The notes under the pieces: model-generated
Database searches by the model: none
What the model saw: only the letters and a program-made list of their open reading frames with translations
Told to the model about the DNA's origin: nothing
In this document: positions 1-11,513 of the stretch, in pieces
Numbering within the stretch: the first letter of the stretch is position 1
Layout of the letters: each line of letters opens with the position of its first letter
From: Sycobia sp. Sy_11
Lineage: Eukaryota; Arthropoda; Insecta; Hymenoptera; Epichrysomallidae
Reading direction: 5' to 3'
Assembly (NCBI GenBank): GCA_018907035.1
Contig: JACCIC010000003.1
Coordinates: 5,865,501 to 5,929,500 of the forward strand
DNA length: 64,000 nt
Program-made: the position numbers and the translations under genes

Positions 1-1663
1 TAAATCAATATAAGTATAATATTTTTGCTGAAAAAATAGCTAAATTTTATCTTTCTGCATTTGAGTTAGAGAAGGGGAGTGGAACGACCACAGTAAAGAG
101 GCTAGTATGTGTTGACCCTGTTAAAAAAGAACTTCACTGTGGATGTCGACTTGACCATTGAAAATGTTTGTACGTGCATAAGTACAAAAATGTAAAAATT
201 TTTCTACTGTAGCAACAAAAAAAGAAGGGGAAATTTCCTAGTCGAAAATCCTGATTTTAGCCTTTGATATTCTAATTTAACTAATCAATTTTTCAACACA
301 AACGTATTGTAAAAGTTTTGTAATTCAGTCCTCCTAAGCGCTGTAATTTTTTTTTATAGCCGGTCAACATGAACCATATCAATTTTATAGGTTTAGAAAT
401 GCAAAGTATAGATGAATAAAAAACTTTTTAACCTAATATAATCTTATCTAAAAACAATACCAGAATTAAGTTTGTAATTATTTTAGGATGTTTCTAGTCA
501 GTGTAAATTAGTTGTCTGTTTTCAGACAAAATGAGGATGGATTTTGAAGATATAGAAGATGAAGAAGTATATATTTCAACTTAGCCTAGCCGATTCATAG
601 ATTACCAGATTTATTCTTATTGCTATTTGTAATATAATATTTAGAGTATTAGATGTATAACTACATTCTCACTGTTTTTATCTGTCACTAATAATTAGAA
701 CTGGTCAATTAAGACATATTTAAAAGGTCATACACAAAGCTTAGATAAGTAATAACAAACTGCTTTAACAAATTAGCGATTTTGTTTGTACGTTAGATAC
801 TTATGGTTGTATGAAAGTGTAAGATTTTTTGATAAAAAATATTAAAAAACACGGTAGTTTATCAATTTAAAAATAAAAGTTACAAGCTTGAATAGTTTAT
901 ACGAAACGTTATAATAATTAATGAATACAAGCTCCGACCAATAAAATAATTGCGAAAGGATCATACTAACTCTACAAATTTTAGTACTTATGAACTCAAG
1001 GAATGTCCAATTGTTCTCACTATGCCCAAACATGTTTAATCTATGTAAATTCAAGTAAATCATGAAAACAACGATTCGCTATATTTTAAGACTTCGAGCG
1101 AGTTTGGCCATCGTGACATCAGACAAGGCGAAATTTTCTCAATTATCAGTTCTTAATACTATCTGTATAGAAATTTAAATATTGATATTACAAAAAATTA
1201 TTATTCTGTCATATACGTTATGTATGCAAATTTTTGTACAGTATCACAATAGAGCGTCCAAACTTAAGAGAATTTGAAGACAAAAGAAATCTAAGTCATG
1301 GGAATTGATTCAAGACACTTTGAGATAATTTTGACTAAATTATGTTTAGGTAAGACTGTGTACTAATCCGTCTTTTTATTTATCCAAATAATATTATGCA
1401 AATAAGAAATTATAAAATTGTATTTAAAAGTATTAATTGATGATAAATCATATAATAGTACTATGCTATTATATAATTTATTACTTGATTAAGTATTATC
1501 AATCTATCATCAATTAACCCATATCAAATTCATATATTGTTTTATGTGATGTATCACATGATGTTTTAAACAGGAATGAACTTAAACCAGTACAGGTAAA
1601 TTCGTACAATCAACAAAAATCACGGTTTACAGATTTATCTTTAAAAAGTAGGCCATTATTAAC
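1..1663. other. Tmc intron, AT-rich, no exon recognised
   Basis: About 1.7 kb of AT-rich DNA downstream (minus sense) of the last visible Tmc exon. I searched both strands for the next TMC block and found none. The only structure I see is the palindrome at 1432-1517. Confidence 0.5.
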
Positions 1664-2699
1664 ACCTACTTGCGTAAAATTGCCACGAAGCTGTATGTGT
1701 AAACTACGAGATTTACGAGGAAGTATGCCAGAGGAAGCTTGTAGGCCTTGTACGTGTGCTGATTCGCGTACCAACCATAGAAGAATGGCGAGTACTTAAG
1801 ATTGCCTTCGAATTCCCAAAGCGTAAGCAAATGATTCGATTTCACTTGCTCCTCCGGTAACATAATTTTGCGCTCGCCCGCTATCGTTGCATTTTGCAAG
1901 GTAGCCAATAGCTGAAAGTATAATTTGGATTAAATTAATTGGTGACATTTTTATCTGAGCTAAGAAAATCAACGATACATATATGTCAATGCAATTTTAC
2001 CTGCTTATAAATATGTATAATTATTTTCCAAATGTTTTTTATGTTCTTAATCCGACCTTCAAATTTATTTACAGCGGTAGATTTTCGAGTATTTGAGGTG
2101 AAATTGGTAGATAAACGTCATTTTCGCGCATATTTAAGAATTTTTTTTTAAACGAAATGTTTTACCTAATTTTTCCTAATCAGGCAAAATTGGATTTCGA
2201 AATCTTTTCATCAATTTTTGAATGCAAAAAAATTATCATTTTTTTTCTCAGTTTTTATTAAAAACGCGTTCTTACCTTTTTTAGAATTTAATTAAGATAA
2301 TAAGACTGGAAAGAGTTGTATTATTGTTAATTTTATAATCATATCATTTTTGCAGGTATGCAAATAATTGAAATTTTTGTTAATTATATTCCTTATTTCT
2401 ATGAAAGGCAGAGAGTATTGGATGCCAGGGTTGAATGGTATACAAAATCTTCATGCCACCTTATATATTTTATGCTTACCTCTGGAATGGCGACAAACGT
2501 TACCATTGCGGCGGAAATGACGAGGTTGATCCAAAAGAGCCATCGAAGAAATATAAAATAAGAGGCTACAGCCGATCCAAATTGAGACTCGATTTGTTTT
2601 ATACGGCGCTCCCAGGGTACGAAAATAGTTTTTAAATTGATAAGCTCTCGTTTGCAGTACTGCCAATTCTGAAAATTTCATTTACACAATTTACATACA

Positions 2700-2759
<60 letters not shown>

Positions 2760-5700
2760 TATAACAAAAATTTGAAAAATTCAAATAATACAAATAATAT
2801 TTATAAAAATACCAAATATTTTTATGAATTTGGTTATTAATTTTAATAGGAACAAGTACATTGTTAAATTAAGTTGTTAAATTTAGTATAAAAGCATAAT
2901 CATATGAATATTATATTATATATATAGAAATGTTGAATCACGCACCTTGTTCAGAATAATAGAGGCGCGCGCCAAGGCATCGCGGGTGCTTCGACTTTGC
3001 GCCAGCCGCTCCTGAAGGGCGCCCTCGTGCTTGCGCACGTAAGCCTTCGCCTGGCGCACGAGCTTCAATTTCTTACGCAGCGGCCAGGGCTGCTGCTTGA
3101 CGCCATTAAGCACCTCTTTGTGAAGCTTTAGATTCTCGAAAATCTGCTCCTCGCCCGTGTCGTCTATCGATATTGCTGTGCTATGGAGAAAAACGAGGGC
3201 AGCGTATAATATATACCTGGAAATTTTCTAGAAAGGACAAAATTTCAAAAATGCTGAGGAATAAATTTGAAAAATTTCAAGAGGAGAATCGAATGATGAC
3301 CTAGACTTTGAGCTTGAAGCTCTTCTTAAGACCAAGTCTTATATTTTTATTGACACTTCTTATTTTTGTCCTTGAACATATTTTGCTTTGTTCCACTAAT
3401 TAGTTAAATTAATAACCCGATTATTATGGTACGGAAGAAAATTAAAAAAATGTATCACGTGAATTATGATCCCAGATTGCGAAAACATAGGTTAACTGGC
3501 TATTGAAAATGACCAAAAAGTAATTAAAATAATATATAATATGAACACGCTATATATGTAATTGTCTATTAAAATATACTAGTACACATTTATTTATAAT
3601 AATACACATAAATAAAATTACGCTAATATAAGAATTTAAATTACTTTAGAGATTATCATAAATATAAACATACTAACAAATTTTTTTATTAATGCTTTTT
3701 AATTTAAACTTATCGATATATTAAAGTAATATATACAGTTTTTGGCAGAAAATTATTCAGATATTAAAAAGGATCTTCTTTATTTTCATGAATTTACAGT
3801 ACAACAAATATACAACATAATTATTCTTTACAAGAGGATTCTCAGAACAAGTAATATACATCGCACACTAATAGGACAATGAAGGTAATAAATAATTTAT
3901 ACTCACTCCCCAGAGCTGGTGGTGAAGACGGATGAACGCCTTCGGAGCGAGCTTTCGGCATCGGGGCTGAACGGTGACGAGGGTCGACGTTTCCGTCGAC
4001 TCCGACGTGACGATGTGCGTCTCTGGAGGATCGCACAGGCGGAGGCTGAGTAGTCGTCGTCGTCCGCGGGATCCTCGCCGTCTGTTTCGAGCAATTAAAC
4101 GAGTTCGATAATGTTTTTTTTTTTTTTTTTCAAATAATCTACGGACTGATATTGTTCCCAGAAGATGCAAGACTTTATCATAATCCCTGTTCTAGTTATG
4201 GGTTAGATCAGAGGTGGGTGGAAGAGCTTATTCTGAAAATTTCCATATTAAAGACTTGGAATCCGCTAGGAATACCGGCGAACCTTTCTGATCAAATCGA
4301 CTATACTCAGGCACGTAAAAGGCATAAAGGATTGCTCCACATCCCACGTGGAGTTGGAAATACACCGAAGCGTCAAATGAGTGCTGGCAACGTGGAGAGG
4401 CCATCTGATCATTGCATGAAGCTGGGGACTTAGGCCCGCGACAATGATGTAAATATACCAAGCCATTCTTAGGCCCCAACTTACGTAAGCATTAGCGTTG
4501 GTATGGCGATGTCATAAAAAATACAGAATAATCACAGGCTCTGTAATAGACAAAAAATCATATCCATCTTCCGAGGAATCGAAAACTCTGGTTTACAGAC
4601 GACTAACCGAATTCACAGTAGGAGCAAGGGGACTATTCTTTAGATCGGAACCCTTGATCAACATCTCTAACTGTCACATCGATACGACGTTCGATGAATG
4701 GTGGTTTTCAGAACACCAAATGTTGTGGAAGTACATAATGGTTGCCGTCAAGCCAAGGCGCTTATGGGTGCATATGTAAACACCAAAAGAGAAGAAAATC
4801 TGATCAAATTAAACAGGAATGGGCTGTGGCTAATTATGTAGATCTTAATTAATCACGGTTGCATGGTTGTACGGCTGCAGCACAACCCGAATCAAATCAG
4901 CGTTGGGAACAATCACAGCTGCCCTGTCTGTGCAGAAACTTCGGAAATTCCATCCCATGTTCTCTGCAATAATGCCCAGGCTTCTCTTCCAAAGATTCTC
5001 CAACAGTCGACTAAGATATTGTGACAATGAGCTATCCAGATATTCTAACCATATAAACTAGACTTTGAGAGAATACTCAGCTCTTACACATTGTGGAGAT
5101 GCAATGGGACTACCCAAGCGTCGGGGCTCTAACTCTTTCATATATTAACAGTAAAATGAAAAACAACACGACAAGGAATTGGCCCGTCAGCTCAACGTAT
5201 AGTAGTTTACAAAATAAAACAGCAGAAACTTCTTTATCGAAAATGCTGATGTTTTCGGAGGCTACATTTAATTCTAAATACTTTTTCAAGACTTAAAATG
5301 AATGACCTAAAATTTTTTTTTAATAAGTAATTTAATATAACAATACCATTGAAAATATCGATTTAAATTCTTTTTTCTATAATAAAAAATTGGAATGACT
5401 ATAGTGAGATTTCGCAAACTAGACGATATACATATATAAAGTGTTATTTATTTAGGTAATGTTTATTAAATAATAAGAAATATAATACATGCTTGCCGCG
5501 TGTATATAAAAAAATTTAAATAATATAATGAAGTTGTGGTTCGATTGTCCTCCTTCCATGTTTTACACATCCTGCAGGATGTCAGTTTGTACGCCTGTAT
5601 TTCCTAAAATAGTTAATATATATATATATAATAAAATTCTCCAAATGATAATGTGCTCATCTATACATGCGCACATTTCAATTTAATATTATTGTGAAGA

Positions 5701-8024
5701 GGGACAGATACATCTTCCTTTAACATTTTTTGTAATTGAATATATTATTAGTTTGTACTTATAAAATATTTCAGGTTTGTTCTAATCAGATACTGTGTTA
5801 CGTGGTTTTCCCATATTAATTACAGCCTTGAACAGTGGAGGGGGTGATTCTAAAATGAGAAATGTGAGATAAAATGATAAAAGGTTTATCAAGTTAGAAA
5901 ATGATTTGTTTCAAATTTTATAGATTAAAATTTAGGAAATTTTTGTAAAAAGGGAAGTACGTTTGTAGAAAATATGTTTATTGCGGTTATTTAGCTCTTT
6001 GATCACTATTATATTTTTTATCATAACATGTAATTAAATTTTCGAGAAATATACCGTATAATGTACCGTGAAATGTACCTATCATTACTACAAAAATTTT
6101 CTTGATTTTAAATGTAAAATTTCAGAAATGATTTTATCACTGTAATAAGCAATTATACACACATTTCTCATATTGGAATCACACCCCATGATTTCTACAC
6201 ACGCGATATGGACATACATAAAAGCTTTTCATTTCGCTTCATGATGTTTACGACCTCCCGGATTGAATAATCAAATAAAGATCCTTCATTTACTTCAAAA
6301 TTATCAGGAAATAATATTAGATTTTTCACAAAATTATCAAATATAATTATCAACAATATAATTTAACAAATGACAGCATCTGACGATTGGTCATTTGATC
6401 AATTTTGAAACATTTTCGTTCTTTAGAAATTTTCATTTATTTAAATAATAAAGTTGTCATAAATTATAAAAATATTTAAAAATGTAAAGTATGTTTACAA
6501 ATATTTGAATTATTAAAAAACAATTTGTCTAATAAAAATAAATTCTTTTATTTAATAATTATTTATATAAAATACAAAAATTATACATCTGTAAATTTAT
6601 GATACAAATTAATTTTTAAAATGCAATAGGGTGTGTGTGTGTGTGTGTGTGTCTAACTATTTATTAGGTCCCACTAAGGAAGTAGACTCATTTATTTATA
6701 TTAAATATAACAAACGCTTCTTGACAAATATAATGATAAATAAATACATGAGCATTACCATCCAAAATTTCTTTGTTATTCTAATGTCTTTAAGAATGTT
6801 GGATTCCTGATGCATATTATGTATTAAATTTTACTTGAAGCTTAAAGATTTTTCCAAATTCTTTAAATCAGTGTTTGACAACATTTCACAAATTATAGTA
6901 GCTATTTCTTCAGGCAAACGAAAAGAAATAATGATGATTAATGCATTTGTACTTTGATTTATTAATTTTAATCTCTCTTGACCCTTTAAAAAATTTTTAT
7001 ATATATAATCGCAGTATTTGGGGTATAACTGCTTATGAAGTCCCAATTTTATAGCTGCTATAACTTTTTCATTTTGTGCATATTTAACTAAACAATTATG
7101 GTTTCTCAAAAGCAAGTCTGTGTAATTTATATTCTTATCGATATCATTATTTATGTTTGATATCTCTTCTAAACAATGATAAAAATATGTTATATAATGT
7201 TGTTTTGATGAAATTACTGTAAGATTTTTTTCATCGATATCACCATATTTACAAATTACGAAAGCCATATGTTTTATTAAAATAAAAGAAGCTAAATAAG
7301 AAAAACTCAAGGAAATTTTTCCATTGTCAGCTTCCATCAAGGGTGTTCGACCATCATTATTTTGTAAGGTTACATCAGCTCCTAAATTTAAAAGATGCTC
7401 AATAATGCATTTATTTTTATGACCATGTGTATGAAATTTTACAGCTAGATGTAACGGAGTATTACCAATGCTATCTTGCAAATTAACATCAGCTCCTTTC
7501 TCCAAAAGAAGGCTTGTAATGTTATTAAAGCCATAGATAATAGAAGTATTTAGTGGACTTATTTTATCCATGGTCGAATTTATTTGAACATTGTATTCTA
7601 TCAACATTTCTACTAAATTTTTATTACCAGTAGTTACAGCACAACTAAGTAGAGATTCAACTTGTTTTGGCACTGTGCTAACAATATCATTAACACTGGC
7701 ACCTTTCGAAAGTAATAATTTTACTGAATCTTCAAGTCTATACAATATGGCAAAATATAATGGAGGAAAATCTTTGAAATCTTTTAAATTTACAAAACAG
7801 CTGTATTGAATAAGTAATCGAACAGTTTCCTCATCTGAATCTTTTAAAGCAAGATGAAGAGCAGTTGATTTTTTGCAGTCTTGATCATTTAAAGAAATTC
7901 CATTTTTCAACAATAATTTTATTAGATTCAGTCTTTTCCTTCCTATAAAAATAATATATAATAGTAATTAAAATCAAATAATATTTTAGAGAATACAACA
8001 TAATAATATTTTAATAATACAACA

Positions 8025-8073
<49 letters not shown>

Positions 8074-11000
8074 TTTTATAAAGTAAAAGATTACCTTTCG
8101 TTTTAATTTTTAAAGCTAAATGTAAAAGATTTTCTTGAAAATTATTTTTTACATTAATATTAGCTCCATTTTGTAACAGAAGTTTTGTAATTTGAAAATT
8201 ACAATTTTTTATAGCAAAATATACAGGTGTAAATAAATTTTTTGTTTTACAATTACTATTAGCTCCTTTACTTAGAAGAAATCCAGTTAATGCAAAATTT
8301 GATTTTTTAACTGCAAGATGTAGAGGTGTTTCGCCTCTTTTATTTCTAAAATTAATTTCAGCACCAAAGTTTAAAAATGATTCTATTATCCAAATACTTT
8401 TATTACTATCAACACAATTGGTAATAACATAATGCAATACTGATGAACCAGTATTTGTAGTGTCATTAATATTTGCACTGTGATCAAGCAACAATTTTAT
8501 TAAATTTTCATTATTGTTTTTTGTTGCAATATGTAATACGTTTTCTCCAGCCAAATTTTTTGCATTAATATCTAGATTTTGCTTTAATAAAAACTTTATT
8601 AAAGTGTTATTACATTTTGAATGCCCACAACTGTTTTCAGCTACAGCTATATGGAGGAGCGTTGACTTATCTCTTGTTACTTTATTTACATCAGCACCTT
8701 CAGTCAACAAAAATTTAACTGTATTTAAATCATTCTGCATAACAGCCAAATGTAAAACAGTCCTGCCATTATCATCTACTGTATTTATATCTGCATCTTT
8801 AATTAAATATTTTATCTTGTCTAGATTTCTTTCATGCATTGCATTGTGAAGTTCCTTTAAATACTGTCTTTTTCTCATGATATGCACTGTATAATTTATA
8901 ATACTTGTCAATTTTAATATGATTATAGTTATAAGAAAAATTAAATAGATTAATGAATTAATTAGTTCAGTAAACATTTACAATTCTGTTTCTTAAATAA
9001 TTTTTAAATTACAAAAATATTGTTTTAATAATCAAAACTTCTTTTTTGATAACCATTCTACCTGTAAGCTATCGTTTTTATTTTAAAATGTAATATTTAT
9101 AAATAGAATAAAACAGCAAAAGGATGAATAAATAACTGTATGTATTTGATGCTGTATTATGAATTCTAATGTATTTTAAATTTTAAAATAAATTATTTAT
9201 CACTCCCTGAAAAAATATACTTACACCTATATATTTATTTTATCAAAATTTATCCTTCATTCTAGATTTTTATATCATGTATTTTATTGCATTATTATAC
9301 CAGTGTTGTTCAACGCGATATTAATCAACAAAACCAGAGAAGAAAACAAAGAAGATCACGTGATGACCTGATAACGTTTTGTAATTTGACTAAATTCTTG
9401 TGAAGTCTTGTTTCTCGTGCTCGTAGATATTTCCACAGCATATCACAACGTTTTCATATATTGTATATTTAATTTAGAAATCAAACCTTCAATTAAAATT
9501 AAGTAATATTGTAAAAATGCAAGAAGAAAATATAAAATTGTGTTTAATTAAGAAATAAAAATTATATGAAGCTGACATTTTTTTCATTTCTACTGTACTG
9601 CATTATATAAACTAATATAAACAGAATAATAATTGACAGATTGACAGTATTGACAGGTATTGACTATGTATTGTGAGTCACTCTCATATGCATTTTGCAG
9701 AAGTTGTACATTTGTATCTACACTTTAGTTTATAATACCATGATAATACCAATACTATGATAATACCATGAGAACACCAGATTATAGTAAAGTAGCATTA
9801 GTAGTGTATTGTAATTTAATTCAAATATGGTAATTGCACAATTTGTTTTAAATATTTATAAATAATATTTTTAAGAGTCATATATAAAATAAATAAATTC
9901 TTTACGAATCAAAGCCCGAAGAGCGTGTACTCTGATTTTTACGATATATAATTTTGCAACCTACAAAATCTATATGCTAATAAATAAAACATACTTGCAG
10001 CACTTTTTTTGTCTGTTTCATATGGATTAGTAAATAGGGAATACGTGTTTTGAACATTAGAATCGAATGATTAGTTTTTCATTTCTTATCTCTGTTCAAT
10101 TTGTTCAATTAACGTAAAATAATAAATAGCTTTTTAATAATATTATAACTTGTTTTTTTATTATATGCATTCATAATTAATCGTGCTATTCATTAGCATT
10201 ATTTTTAACAGTGGAAATTTTACTCCGTGATAGGTAAGTGTGAATATATGAATTTTTTCATATTATAAATGTCTGGCAGTTCGAAGCCTTTTTCGAAATT
10301 AACTAGAAAATTTCATGAAAATATATATTTTGAAGAAGATTATGTAATCTTATATATTCTTAAAATGAAATAGATTGCATATAATAACTTTTTTCATTCA
10401 TATCATTATTGGTTTAACGTCTTTTATTACTATAATTATGTTAATGTCAAGAATAGTAAAATTTATAAACTAACCTTAAATGTATATTATTATATTTAAA
10501 TAAAATAAATGAAAAAAATCTTTTATTATAACATAAAAATTAAATAATTAACCAGGAAAAGTACTTTTAGTTGTACAGTTCAAACTACATAAATTTCTGA
10601 AAATTCATTTTGACCTTCGCCTTTGATTCAATCTTAATTATAAAGTAATACGCGATCGATCAACAGCGAGTCTGAAATTTTGATGCTTACTGCTTATTTT
10701 TGGATTATATTATTATATAGATTTCTACCTTACTATGTGTATATATATATGACTTATCTTAAGAACCGCAATCAATCGGTACTTTAGTTTTTAAAATTCT
10801 CTGTTACAATACTGGCATAAAGAGACTATTGTTTTTCTTATGAAAAGGATCCAACGAAATAGTGCTCAACAGATCCTTACTAACCTAATATATATATAAA
10901 GGTAAAGACTCGAGTAGAAGAATATAAATTCTGGCCTAAAAATTTCTCCTAATTGGTATGTAATGAAAAGCTCTCTCTATCAAGATTAGTAAGGATCTGT

Positions 11001-11450
11001 TTAGCGCTATTTCGTTGGATCTTCTCCACAAGAAAAACAACATTCTCTTTATGTCAGTTGCTTATTCTACTTTTTCTTATTATAATCTTTATGAAATAAT
11101 CCATTATTCACTTTGTTTTTTTTTTATTGGTTTCTATTACAAATAGTATGTTCTCAGTATGTGTACAAGATAACGATTTTTCGTAGATTTTGATCGTTAG
11201 CCTTTCATTTATGATATTCCAATATAAATATGTTTATTGAAATTATAGTCGCTTAAAAGTTCCGTCAGAAATTGTTAGAAAGTTTTAAAGAAATATAAAG
11301 GGAGAGACGATGGGCCCGCGAGACCTGAGCCGTTTAAAATGTGATATTAATATATAACTCAATGATGCACTAAAATTATTGTTCAACATTGGGTAAAACT
11401 CTTTAATGATTGATACATGCTTATTATTAATATATACACACATATATAGA

Positions 11451-11513
<63 letters not shown>

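Noticed and set aside
2358..2681. ORFs on both strands over Tmc exon 2480-2668
   Set aside because: They use frames other than the one that reads the TMC blocks.
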